Part shown: piece after piece, positions 1 through 9,736 of the stretch | How the letters are laid out: the number at the start of each line of letters is the position of its first letter | How positions within the stretch are numbered: position 1 is the first letter of the stretch | Assembly: GCF_042661465.1 (NCBI RefSeq) | Contig: NZ_JBHSWE010000001.1 | Location: 5,580,001 to 5,644,000, forward strand | DNA from: Marinobacterium_A aestuariivivens | GTDB lineage: Bacteria; Pseudomonadota; Gammaproteobacteria; Pseudomonadales; Balneatricaceae | DNA: 64,000 nt | Reading direction: 5' to 3' | Made by a program: the position numbers and the translations under genes | The notes under the pieces: generated by a model | Database searches by the model: none | Seen by the model: only the letters and a program-made list of their open reading frames with translations | Told to the model about the DNA's origin: nothing

Positions 1-498
1 CCAGCATCAGGCCGAGCAGGAACAGCAGATGATCGGTACCAAGCGGCTGCATCAGCCCGGCCTCGGCCTGGCGCCGCAGGGCCTCCCATGCCGTCGGCTC
101 GGGGGGAAACGGATCTGCGGTGACACCGGCCCGAGCCTGTAGGTCTCGGTTTCGCCGTCCCCGGAGTTGACCCGCACGATCACCTCGGTTTCGCTGGCAA
201 CGAGCCCCTCGAACCGCAAGGTCTTGTCCGCCAGGCCGTCCGGACACTGAAGCCGCCCCAGTTCGATCTCGCCGTCCGCCGACAGCTTGCGTTCCCGGCT
301 CCTGAGGCGGCATTCGGGTGGCAGCACCGGGGTAATCACGGCCCCGGTCGGATCGGTTGGCGCCTTCCAGAGAAAGTCGTAGAGCGCCGGCATAAACGCC
401 TGCAGCTCGAAAAAGCCGGGCTGCCAGGCCTGGGCGCGACCGGATGCCGGCATTGTCAGCATCAGCGCCACCAGCAGCAGTGTCGACAGCGCCCTCAT
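1..498 (-). CDS. HupE/UreJ-like membrane protein, 5' part (runs off window)
   Basis: The product starts with a signal peptide (MRALSTLLLVALML, cleavage near AQA) followed by a periplasmic domain. At 106-111 the frame breaks in a run of six G on the + strand. Adding one base continues the protein as PEPTAWEALRRQAEAGL and then TDHLLFLLGLML, which is the start of the HupE/UreJ_2 membrane domain with its typical GTDHLLFLLG motif. The gene continues beyond base 1 of the window. Its start codon overlaps the stop of the PPIase gene (ATGA), so the two are probably translated together. HupE/UreJ proteins are linked to metal (nickel or cobalt) uptake in some systems, but this subgroup has no proven substrate. 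The break is probably a sequencing error. Confidence 0.7.
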
Positions 499-1372
499 CT
501 GCCCTCGCCCCTGCCGATGCCGTCGTCCTCGGACAGTACCACCACCTCGTAACGCTGGCGCAGATTCGCATAGTAGGCATCCAGTGCCGCCTGCCGCTGC
601 GCTGCCGAATAGGCCCGTTCCACCTCGGGACGTATCTCCTCGAACGGCGGTACCGGCCCCGTGCGACGGTCATACAGATAGACCAGATGCAGCCCGAATC
701 CCGATTCGATCGGGCCGGCCCAGCGACCGGGCTCGAGGTCCTGCAGTTTTTCGGCGAAGGTGGGCCCGAATGCCCGTGCAATCGAACTGATGCTCATGCG
801 CTCGATCTCCCGCGGCACCATCAGCGTATCGCCCCGGGCCCGGATATCGGCATCGCCCCCTCCTCGCGCAAAAGCTTCAACAACCGCTCGATATACCGAT
901 CGAGCGAGGCAGGGTGGCGGGCGGGATCGAGGAATATCTGCCGGAAAGCCAGCTCCGGATCAGTACGAAACGCATCGGGGTTGCGGGCATACCAGTCCCT
1001 GAGTTCGCGTTCCGTCGGCGCCTGGGCGCTGGCACTGTCCTGCGTCAGAAACTCCAGTTTGTGCCGCAGCCGGGCACGGATCAGGCTGTCATCCCGATCC
1101 AGCTCCAGCGCCCTCGCCTCCCGGACCGCGAACTCCTCCCGCACATAGCCGTCGATCAGCGCCGCGAGCTCCCGCTCGCTGGGCGGCCGCTGGCGGATGC
1201 GACTGAAGCCGGCGCTCAGTGCCGCTACCCGCTCGGGCGTCACCAGGATCGCATCGCGCGCGTGCCGATCCTGCCACCACTCATGGACCAGGAACAGCAA
1301 GACCCCTACCAGCAGAAAGTGCGCCAGGGGCTCGCGCAGTGCCGAGGTCAGGGCGCCGAACAGCACCCTCAT
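495..1372 (-). CDS. Parvulin-type peptidyl-prolyl cis-trans isomerase, membrane-anchored
   Basis: Start chosen at the ATG at 1372 (MRVLFGALTSALREP), because the longer frame upstream has no family resemblance. One N-terminal membrane segment (LAHFLLVGVLLFLV) is followed by a helical SurA/PpiC-like region (ERELAALIDGYVREEFAVREA) and a parvulin domain (FRQIFLD, later GPIESGFGLHLVYL). The frame breaks near 826-836. Adding one G gives SGARGDTLMVPREIERMS and joins the two halves into about 292 residues. The family assists folding of exported proteins. Adjacent HupE and parvulin genes suggest that the isomerase helps mature that membrane or periplasmic partner; this is inference. No separate regulatory signal was recognised upstream. 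Confidence 0.75.
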
Positions 1373-1687
1373 GCTCGCCCCCTGTCGCCTTGACCTGGTG
1401 GTCGCGGCGGTCGCAGGGGGCAGACCCACTCGTTCGAGGCTGATATCCGGATGCCAGTCATGTCCTTCCATTGGTAGCTGAGGGGCTATTCGATGCAGCG
1501 CCCCGGCATTGCAGCACGGCAATACCACAGAGCGTCCGCTGCTACACAATTTAGACCAAGATGGCGAACGCGGCCTCGAACCCTTCACTCATCGCTGATC
1601 AGCCCCTGCTTTCCGAGTTCCGAGAGAATCGAACCCCGGCTACGTTCGAACGACCGGGCCATCGACCGCAGATCTTCGCCCGGCGCC
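1373..1687. other. Intergenic stretch with no recognised gene
   Basis: These 315 bases lie between the TauE-like gene and the PPIase gene. Both are read leftward, so the stretch should hold the PPIase promoter. I see no convincing coding frame and no clear terminator or operator. Confidence 0.5.
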
Positions 1688-2395
1688 TCAGTTTACCAGC
1701 ACGAAAACGCCCGAGGTGATCGCGAAGACCATCACGAAATTGCGCAGGAAACGGTCGTTGACCGAGCGGTGTATCCAGTGGCTCAGCAGCATTCCGACCA
1801 GCAGCGCCGGCAACATCCAGAGCACCGGTTCCAGAGTCTCGACCTGCAGCCGGCCGCTGCCGGCCAGCACCACCAGCGAGACGATCTCGCCGACCAGGAA
1901 ACAGAGGGCAACCGATGCCCTGAGCGTCGCGACCGGCATGTGCTGATAGACCAGTGCCAACGGCGGTCCGCCGATACCAGTCGCGGTTTCGGTAATGCCG
2001 GTGATCACGCCGGTGGAGACGAATGCCCGCCGCCCCGGGGAAAACGCCGGTGCCAGCCAGGTGGCCAGGGATGCCGCGATGGTCGAAACCCCGATCAGGA
2101 TGTTGAGATAGCTCAGCGGCAGCACCACCAGCACCCAGAGGCCGCCGAAGGTGCCCAGGATACGTCCCAGTGTGATCCACTTGGTACCCATCAGGTCGAT
2201 GGCCTGGCGTTCGCGCCAGGCGACCGCCGCGTTCAGGGGCAGCATCAGCACCAGCAACCCGATCGGCAGCAGCGAGGGTTCCAGTATGCCCAGGATGGGC
2301 GCCACGATCAGCGCGAAGCCCATGCCGGTCGTACCCTGAACGAAAGCGCCACTGGCGACCGCAACGGCCACCCAGATAAAGGATTCAATACTCAT
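1688..2395 (-). CDS. TauE/SafE-family anion exporter
   Basis: A 235-residue polytopic protein with about seven or eight hydrophobic segments and the TauE/SafE hallmarks: an N-terminal GAFVQGTTGMGFALI and a second half-repeat with ITGITETATGIGGPPLA. The family moves sulfite, sulfoacetate, taurine-derived or other small organic anions across the inner membrane. The gene follows the amidohydrolase by 18 bp on the same strand and is likely the last gene of the permease-amidohydrolase operon. It could export an acidic end product of that pathway (inference). The reading frame is intact. Confidence 0.85.
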   Translation of the reverse strand: MSIESFIWVAVAVASGAFVQGTTGMGFALIVAPILGILEPSLLPIGLLVLMLPLNAAVAWRERQAIDLMGTKWITLGRILGTFGGLWVLVVLPLSYLNILIGVSTIAASLATWLAPAFSPGRRAFVSTGVITGITETATGIGGPPLALVYQHMPVATLRASVALCFLVGEIVSLVVLAGSGRLQVETLEPVLWMLPALLVGMLLSHWIHRSVNDRFLRNFVMVFAITSGVFVLVN

Positions 2396-2413
2396 AAGCT
2401 CTTCAACGTCGAA

Positions 2414-3858
2414 TCAGGTCGGATCGCAGGCAGCGGGGGTGTACAGGCCGCGACTTTTGTTCCCGGCCCGGGCACCGCGGTGCTCCTGCGAGAACGGATG
2501 TATTTTCTGAATCGGCGCCTCGGCCACCGCCGCCCTGGCGATTTCACCGACCTGGTGCATCAGCGCCCGCGCGTCCCAGTCGAGCGGCCAGCCCTGCCAC
2601 AGCCGCAGCCGTCCAGCGACGAAAACACCGTCGATCTGGTCCCGGTTGCACAGCCGCACCAGCTCCCAGTTGAGGTCCCAGGACGGCACCATCTCCGGTA
2701 CCTGCAGGTCGACCAGCAGAAAATCCGCGGCCCGCCCCTCGGCGATCTCGCCGGTGACGGCGCCCAGTCCCAGCACCCCGGCACCGCCGCCGGTCGCCAT
2801 GTCGAGCCAGGTCCAGCCGCCGCCACAGGAGGAGTCGCCGACCCCGAGACCGAAGGCGAAGCGCTGCGCGGCCTCGGCATAATCCATCAGGCGGAAGCCG
2901 TCGCTGCGGGTGCCATCGGTACCGAGCCCAAGGCGGATGCCGAAGGTGTGCATCAGCTCGGCCTGGGCCACGCCGTTGCCTTTCCAGGCACTGGCGACCG
3001 GGTTGTAGCTGACCGCGGTATCGGTTTCCTGCAACATTCTCAGTTCGAGCGGTGTCAACAGGGTGGCATGCGCCAGCAACGCCTGGGCCCGAGGGCGCCA
3101 GCCCGGTAAAGGTGCTCGACCGGCCGCTGTCCGCGCTGCTCCAGCGAACGCTCGACCGCCGCCAGGTGTTCGTTGGCATGAGTCTGGAATACGATGCCGG
3201 CCTCGCGACAGAGCGACGAGACCCGGTACAGCATCTCGTCAGTGGCGATTTCCGGTATCGGGATTGCCAGCGACGGCGTCACCAGCCGGTCCGCATCCCC
3301 CTCGAAGGTGCCGATATGGCGCTCGGCCGCCGCCAGGATCGGTGCCTGATCCAGCAACTGGTCGCCACGCTTGTCGTTGCAGACCATGCCGAGCACACAG
3401 CGAATGCCGGCATCCCCGGCGGCCCGGGCAACCGCCCCCAGCGCCGCCGATGAGCGCGTACCGGCATCGCAGACGGTGGTGAAGCCGCCGCGCAGCGCTT
3501 CGAAGGCCGCGAGCTTGCTGCTCAGATACAGGAACTCCTCGTTCAGACCGCTCTCGAGGGGCACCCAGACGCGGCGGAAGATTTCCGAGGGCTCGCCGAA
3601 CACCAGCGACTTGCCGAATGCCTGGGTCAGATGGTGATGGCTGTCGACGAAGCCGGGCATGATCAGCTTGCCGGGCAGCCGCAGCAGCGGCAGCTCCGGC
3701 AAGCGCCGCTGCAACTCGGCGACCGTCCCCACGGCGCCGAAGCGGCCGTTGGACAGGGCGATGGCATGACCGGTGACGGGCCCGTCCCTTAGCATCAGCC
3801 AGTCGGGTGCCAGTATCCGGTCCGGTTGCGCGAAAAGCTCCGGTGATAATTGAGTCAT
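2414..3858 (-). CDS. Amidohydrolase-superfamily deaminase (ATZ/TRZ type)
   Basis: The protein has the amidohydrolase metal centre: HxH in VDSHHHLTQ, a histidine in FQTHANEH, the conserved AHATLL segment and the aspartate in LGTDGT. The N-terminal beta-sandwich ends in GKLIMPGFVDSHHH, as in cytosine, guanine, 8-oxoguanine or aminohydrolase-type deaminases. The frame breaks near 3086-3092. Adding one C gives LGPQALLAHATLLTP and joins the halves into about 481 residues. The gene sits directly behind an NCS2 nucleobase permease, so a purine or pyrimidine-like ring is the probable substrate. The exact substrate cannot be read from the sequence. A LacI-type regulator probably controls it (see operator sites). 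Confidence 0.8.
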
Positions 3859-3918
3859 CGTCTGAATCCTGCGAAATAATTCATTGGTCGGGCAGGCCCC
3901 GGGCCTGCCCGGTTAGGG

Positions 3919-5282
3919 TCAGCACTGGCTTTCGGCTGTGACGGCCTTGTCGTCAGCCGGGGCTCTGACCTCCTTTGAGAAGTGATTGAAAATGGCGTTC
4001 AGCACGGCGGCCGTGATGGCACCGGCGGCCACGCCGTTACCGAGGAAGGCCGCAACGCCATTCGGGAAGTTGCTGTAGACGCCGGGCACCAGAATCGGGA
4101 AGAGACCGACCGCCAGGGCGACCGCGACCACATACATGTTGTTGCTGTCGCGAAGATTGGTACGGCGCAGCATTTCGATCCCCATGACACCGACCACGGC
4201 GAAGAGCACAAGTCCGGTACCGCCGATGACCGCATCGGGGATCGACTGGATCGCTCCGGTCAGCGGCGCCAGGAAGGAGATGATGATCAGCATGCAGCCG
4301 GCCGATACGGTCACCCAGCGCGACTTGATGCCGGTGGCCTGGACCACGCCGATATTCTCGCCGCTGGTGATGATCAGCGAGGTGCCGAAGAAACCGCCCA
4401 GCAACGAGATGATCGCATCGCCGCGGATGGTGCGGGCCACATCCCTCTCCTTTTTCAGGTCCTTGCCCACGACTTCACCGATGGCAACGGTCTGACCGGT
4501 GGCTTCGACCATCGAGATCATGCAGAAGATCATCAGCGGTATCGCTGCGATCAGGTCGAAGGTCGGCATGCCGAACGGCAGCACCTCGGGTACACCGATC
4601 ACCGGCGTCAGGCTCAGTCGGTCGGTATGGACGGCACCCGCCAGGAAGGCGATCAGGGTACCGCCGAGCAACCCGCCGAGAATCGCCAGCTGCTTGAACA
4701 CCCCTCTGAGGAAGCGGGCGATCAGCACCGTCAGGCCGATCGTCGCGAACGCCAGGAAGATGTTGGTCGGGTCGGCGAAGTCGGGGGCGTCCGGATTGCG
4801 GCCGACGATCAGAAAACCGAGAATCTTCACCAGGTTGATGCCGACCAGAATCAGCATGGTGCCGACCACCACCGAGGGGAAGAATTTCAGCATTCGCTTG
4901 AACACCGGCAACACCACGAAATAGAAGAGTGCCGTCAGTATCACCGCCCCCGATGCGGTCGCGACGTCATACTGCTGTGCAATCTGAATGAACAGAATGA
5001 TCGGGGCGCCGCCCGGCAGCATGATGAACGGCAGGCGGGAGCCGAAGCCGGAATAGCCGATCGACTGCAACAGCGTACCCAGCCCGCAGATCAGGAAGGT
5101 CGCGCTGAGCAGGCTGGCGGTGAGGTCGGCATCGAAGCCCAGCACCCTCGACATCAGGAATACCGATGCGATGGGCGATGCGGCCATCACCAACACATGC
5201 TGCAGGCCGAACGCGAGCAGCGTCTTCAGCGGCAGTTTTTCATCTACGGGGGCGACGGCGCCCCTGCGTCTCTCTCGAGCAT
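3919..5282 (-). CDS. NCS2-family nucleobase:cation symporter
   Basis: Multi-pass permease of the uracil/xanthine (NCS2) family with the typical SRLPFIMLPGGAPIILF region and a second half with TGLVLFAVVGVMGIEML. The best start is the ATG at 5282, preceded by AGGA at a good distance. That frame stops after 12 codons unless one C is added in the run at 5248-5252, after which it reads SPPVDEKLPLKTLLAFGLQHVLVMAAS, a normal NCS2 N-terminus. Without repair only an internal start near 5196 is open, which would remove transmembrane helix 1. The leader upstream carries a strong promoter, three operator copies and a terminator-like hairpin. Together with the amidohydrolase this suggests import and deamination of a nucleobase. 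Confidence 0.85.
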
Positions 5283-5332
5283 GGCTGATTTCCTTTGTAT
5301 TTATTGTCGTCAGTGAATCCTGGCAACGCTAC

Positions 5333-5346
5333 CCAAATCGATTTCG
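5333..5346. promoter_or_regulatory. LacI-type operator O3, within the permease leader
   Basis: CCAAATCGATTTCG carries the full AAATCGATTT palindrome. It lies about 50 bp upstream of the permease start codon, downstream of the predicted transcription start, and could act as an auxiliary or roadblock operator. Confidence 0.7.
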
Positions 5347-5356
5347 GCAAAGTGCG

Positions 5357-5388
5357 AAAAAAGCCCCGTACCCGTTCGGGTACGGGCT
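5357..5388 (-). terminator. Hairpin plus U-run in the permease leader (attenuator candidate)
   Basis: On the minus strand, arms AGCCCGTACCC and GGGTACGGGGCT pair around a GAAC loop (one bulged base) and run straight into six T. This is a textbook intrinsic terminator, but it lies between the predicted promoter (5471-5499) and the permease start codon (5282). It would end transcription about 107 nt after the start site, so it may be an attenuator. Confidence 0.7.
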
Positions 5389-5422
5389 GCCCATGCCAGG
5401 TGCAGATATAAGGTAGGCATTA

Positions 5423-5436
5423 CCAAATCGATTCAG
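5423..5436. promoter_or_regulatory. LacI-type operator O2
   Basis: CCAAATCGATTCAG matches the operator palindrome with one weaker half. Its centre is 32 bp (about three helical turns) from O1, on the downstream side of the predicted transcription start. Confidence 0.6.
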
Positions 5437-5454
5437 GTTGCGAGGAAGCGTTAC

Positions 5455-5468
5455 CCAAATCGATTTGG
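5455..5468. promoter_or_regulatory. LacI-type operator O1, overlapping the transcription start
   Basis: CCAAATCGATTTGG is a perfect 14-bp palindrome placed directly after the -10 box. It would cover the start site of leftward transcription, the classic position for repression. The central CG flanked by A/T halves is typical of LacI-family operators. Confidence 0.8.
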
Positions 5469-5470
5469 TC

Positions 5471-5499
5471 AAAATATATTTTCCTGACCCCCGTGTCAA
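5471..5499 (-). promoter_or_regulatory. Sigma-70 promoter of the permease-amidohydrolase operon
   Basis: On the minus strand TTGACA (5494-5499) and TATTTT (5471-5476) are separated by 17 bp. The start site would fall near 5464, inside operator O1. The leader to the permease ATG at 5282 is then about 180 nt. Confidence 0.75.
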
Positions 5500-5548
5500 C
5501 ACTTCTGAATCAAAGCCGACCTGTTCAGCTGTCGTGAGGACCGCCCGA

Positions 5549-5558
5549 CAGACTGCCG
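5549..5558. repeat. Left target-site duplication CAGACTGCCG
   Basis: The same ten bases recur at 6788-6797, directly outside the right end of the insertion element. A 10-bp duplication fits the ISAs1 family. Confidence 0.85.
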
Positions 5559-5604
5559 CAGGGCAATCGCACTATCACGAGGCGATGACAAGATCGTCAG
5601 GGTC

Positions 5605-5701
5605 GATGTGGTCGGGCCTGTCTGACACGCCGTGAACTCGTCCCTGAGGGCTCGGCTGCCGCCGTCCTGGCGGCAGACGGTCAGCCAGACCCGACCACAT
5701 C
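5605..5701. repeat. Long imperfect hairpin in the left end of the IS
   Basis: Arms of 22 bp at 5605-5626 and 5680-5701 (starting GATGTGGTCGGG and ending CCCGACCACATC) pair with two mismatches. They enclose a smaller hairpin with arms TGCCGCC and GGCGGCA. The inner part recurs inverted near the right end of the element at 6665-6710. Confidence 0.65.
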
Positions 5702-5766
5702 AGCCTCGGCGAGCCCGGTGCCGGTACGAAAACGGCTTAATTCCGGCATTTGCAGCAACCATTGCC

Positions 5767-6557
5767 ATGCTGCCGAACCCCAAGCCTTTCTTCGAATCCC
5801 TCCCCGATCCGCGCCGGACCACGCAAAACAAGCTGCATGGGCTGTCGGACATCCTCAGTATCGCCCTTTGTGCAATACTCTCCGGCATGGATGACTGGGA
5901 AGCCGTAGCAGAATTCTTGTTCGACCTGGACGGCGTCACGGTGACGATCGACGCTATCGGCTGTCAGAAAACGGTGGCCCGGCAGATCACCGAGGGCGGT
6001 GGCGACTATGTGCTGGCCCTCAAGGGGAACCAGAGCACCTTGCATGACGACGTTCGCTTGTTCATGGACACCGAAGCCAAACACCATCCCCAGGGCCACG
6101 CCGGCGCCGTGGAGAAAGACCACGGCCGGATCGAAACACGCCGCATCTGGGTCAGTGACGAGATCGACTGGCTGGCGCAGAAGCCGGACTGGCCGGGGCT
6201 GCGGACGTTGGTTATGGTGAAGAGCCAGCGCGAACTCAACGGTCAGGTGTCGCATGAGCGTCGCTGCTTTATCACCTCTCATGCCGCTGATCCGGAGCGG
6301 ATCGGCCGTTACATCCGCCATCATTGGCGGGTCGAGAATAGCCTGCACTGGGTGCTCGACATGGCCTTCAACGAGGACCCGTCAAGGGCAGGAATCGGAC
6401 ATGCAGCGCAGAATCCGGCCCTCACCCGGCGCTTCGCCCTGAACCTCCTGCGCCAGGCCAGGGCTCCAAACTCGGGGTCAAGAATAAGCGGCTGCGTGCT
6501 GCCTATGGCGACGCCTTCCGGGCCTCGGTGCTGCAACTGACGCCGCGAGTGCACTGA
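5767..6557 (+). pseudogene. ISAs1-family transposase remnant (internal deletion)
   Basis: The start MLPNPKPFFESLPDPRR and the later VTIDAIGCQKTVARQI, GGDYVLALKGNQ and HHWRVENSLHWVLDMAF are standard for ISAs1/H-repeat transposases. About 110-115 residues that normally lie between DDWEAVAEF and LDLDG are missing. These include the AIDGKTLR segment that carries the first catalytic aspartate of the DDE triad. Near 6472 the frame also shifts; adding one A restores APKLGVKNKRLRAAYGDAF to a stop at 6555-6557. The large deletion is real damage in this copy, while the last shift is more likely a base-calling error. The protein should be catalytically dead. Confidence 0.85.
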
Positions 6558-6787
6558 GGGTTCTCGCCGCCGGCTCGCCTGGGCATTGTCGGGTAGCGAA
6601 CCGGGTTCGGTGCGTCTGTCGGTTGGCACCGCGCTGTCGAGGGGTGGGGGTACCGCTTCAGGGCGACCGTCTGCCGCCAGGGAGGGCGGCAGCCGAGCGG
6701 TCAGGGACGACGTAAAGCGTGTCGCCCGGAAACGGTACCGCCGGCCCGGATTGGCTCTCACAGTCGTCAGGTAGTGCGAGTGCCCTG

Positions 6788-6797
6788 CAGACTGCCG
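6788..6797. repeat. Right target-site duplication CAGACTGCCG
   Basis: Identical to 5549-5558. It touches operator O4, which starts at the next base, so the insertion point lay just beside a regulatory site. Confidence 0.85.
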
Positions 6798-6835
6798 CCA
6801 AATCGATTTAGAATACGCCGGTATAGACGTATACT
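6798..6835 (+). promoter_or_regulatory. Operator O4 and promoter of the LacI-family gene
   Basis: CCAAATCGATTTAG (6798-6811) is the fourth copy of the operator. Its right half overlaps a possible -35 box TTTAGA (6807-6812), followed after 17 bp by TATACT (6830-6835). The start codon is at 6867. This placement predicts autorepression of the regulator. Confidence 0.7.
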
Positions 6836-6866
6836 GGGTCGCAATCCAGGCACATACGAGAGATCC

Positions 6867-7905
6867 ATGTCCGACAGCAGCCCTTCGACCGGCTCACGCA
6901 TCACCATCGCCGATGTCGCGCGCGAAGCCGGGGTTTCACGCACCACCGTCTCCCATGCCCTGAACGACCGTGGCCAGGTCGACCCCAAGACACGCGCCAG
7001 GGTCAAGCAGATCGCCCGGGACCTCGGCTACCGTCCCAACCTTCGCGCTCAGCGGCTTCGCACCGGCAAGGCCAACTCCATCGCCCTGGTATCCTCGATG
7101 CCCTTCGCCGTCGCCGGCGGCCCTCGCGTCTGGGGTTCATGATGGAAATCGCCGCCACCGCCATGGAGGCCGCGCTGAAGCAGGGGCTGGCACTGGTGCT
7201 GGTGCCACCCTCGATGAAGCCCGACATCTGCTGGATGAGCTCGATATCGACGGCGCCGTGGTGATCGAGCCGGTCGCCGACGATCCCAATGTGGAACAGC
7301 TGCAGCGCCGCGGCATCCGCCTGGTTTCGATCGGACGCCAGCCGGGGGCGGATTCAGCCCTGCCCTACATCGACCTTCAGGGACGCGAAACCGGCCGGCT
7401 GCTGCTCGAGCACCTGCGTGACCAGGGCGCACGACGCATCGCACTGCTGATCGGCAGCCAGGCGCGCCATTCCTATGTCGATGTCGAGCAGGCCTATCGG
7501 GAGTTTGTCGAAGCGTCGGGCATGCCCTGCCTGGTGATCAAGGCCGATGAGACGGGCGGCGAAGAGGCCGGGATGCAGGCCTGCCGGGATCTGCTTGGGG
7601 AACACCCCGGGATCGATGCCATCTGCGCCCCCGTCGACGCTTTCGCGGTCGGTGCGGTGCGGGCCCTGAAAGAGATGGGCCGGCGGATTCCGGACGATGT
7701 CAGAGTCGTCACCCGCTATGACGGCCTGCGGGCACAAAACTGCCAGCCACCGCTGACGGCCGTCAATCTCCATCTCGACCAGATCGCCTCCCTGGCCATC
7801 GAGCTGCTGTTCGAACAGATCAATGGCAGGACCGGTCGGTCCGTCGTGCGCGGTCCGCGCCCGGACCTGGTCGTACGGGCGTCGTCCAGCCGGGACGCCG
7901 ACTGA
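6867..7905 (+). CDS. LacI-family transcriptional regulator
   Basis: The N-terminus holds a LacI helix-turn-helix (TIADVAREAGVSRTTVSHAL, then hinge-type RVKQIARDLGYRPN), followed by a periplasmic-binding-like sensor domain (DGAVVIEPV, RRIALLIGSQ, AICAPVDAFAVGAVRAL, DQIASLAIELLFEQI). Start at 6867 with GAGA upstream. Two frameshifts occur near 7129 and near 7206-7212. Each is repaired by one extra C (giving GGPSRLGFMMEIAATAMEAA and LVPPLDEARHLLDELDI), for about 346 residues. The palindrome AAATCGATTT upstream of this gene and three times before the permease operon makes autoregulation and control of permease, amidohydrolase and TauE-like genes likely. The effector is unknown; a nucleobase or its breakdown product is plausible. 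Confidence 0.85.
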
Positions 7906-7974
7906 GACCACTGCCGTCTTCAGCCCCCTATACTTGGAACAGATCGATCCGCGGCCCGACCCTGGAGGCTGTCC

Positions 7975-8460
7975 ATGCACGCGATAACGACGCTTGAGCT
8001 GACCCGAGAGGTTACGCCCGAAAGCCTCCGGGAGTGCTCGGTGTTTGGCGCCCTGTCCCTCGACGCCGTACGCTTTCTGATACAGGAAGGCAAAGGGTAT
8101 CGACTGGAACCAAACGACCGGCTGTTCGATTACGGTGATCGCGGCGACAGTTTTTTCGTCGTGCTCAGTGGCGCCATCGAATTTTACGCCCGCTATTTCG
8201 ACAGCTACAGCTACACCCGCACGGCGTGCTTCGGCGACGAAATCGGCTACGTGGCGATGATCGCACTCCATGACCGTTCCGGCCGGGCCATCGCCCGCGA
8301 GGAAAGCCTGGTACTGGAAATCTCCGCGGCCCTGTACAGCGATCTGCACGATCGCTACCCTTTCGATTTCGGTGTGATCGTACTGAACCTCGCGCGCAAC
8401 ATGGCCCGCCTGATCCGGTCGCTCAGCGAAGAGCTTGCGATTCAGCGTCTCAAGCGCTGA
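7975..8460 (+). CDS. Cyclic-nucleotide-binding-domain protein without output domain
   Basis: A 161-residue protein made of one cNMP-binding fold: the beta-roll reads GYRLEPNDRLFDYGDRGDSFFVVLSGAIEFY, followed by ACFGDEIGYVAMIA in place of the usual phosphate-binding cassette and a C-terminal helix. No helix-turn-helix or enzymatic domain follows. It may sense a ligand and act by protein contact. It lies 69 bp after the LacI gene on the same strand and converges on the permease gene at 8469. No function can be assigned from context. Confidence 0.75.
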   Translation: MHAITTLELTREVTPESLRECSVFGALSLDAVRFLIQEGKGYRLEPNDRLFDYGDRGDSFFVVLSGAIEFYARYFDSYSYTRTACFGDEIGYVAMIALHDRSGRAIAREESLVLEISAALYSDLHDRYPFDFGVIVLNLARNMARLIRSLSEELAIQRLKR

Positions 8461-8468
8461 CGACCGGT

Positions 8469-9724
<1,256 letters not shown>

Positions 9725-9736
9725 AACGCTTTCCTC

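Larger units (their letters stand above)
5559..6787 (+). mobile_element. ISAs1-family insertion sequence, internally deleted
   Basis: The element is 1229 bp. Its ends are inverted repeats: CAGGGCAATCGCACTATC on the left (from 5559) and, read inward, CAGGGCACTCGCACTACC on the right (to 6787). It is flanked by exact 10-bp direct repeats. Inside the ends lie about 200 bp of non-coding DNA on each side, with a second subterminal 45-bp inverted repeat (5638-5682 and 6665-6710). The transposase gene has lost its middle, so the copy should be unable to move by itself. It is inserted between a LacI-type gene and the operon that gene appears to control. Confidence 0.85.

Noticed and set aside
1493..3109. 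A 538-codon open frame on the + strand
   Set aside because: It runs opposite the TauE and amidohydrolase genes and has the Gln/Arg/His-rich composition typical of antisense frames.
3982..5316. A 444-codon open frame on the + strand
   Set aside because: Antisense of the NCS2 permease gene; rich in Gln, His, Asp and Arg with no recognisable domain.
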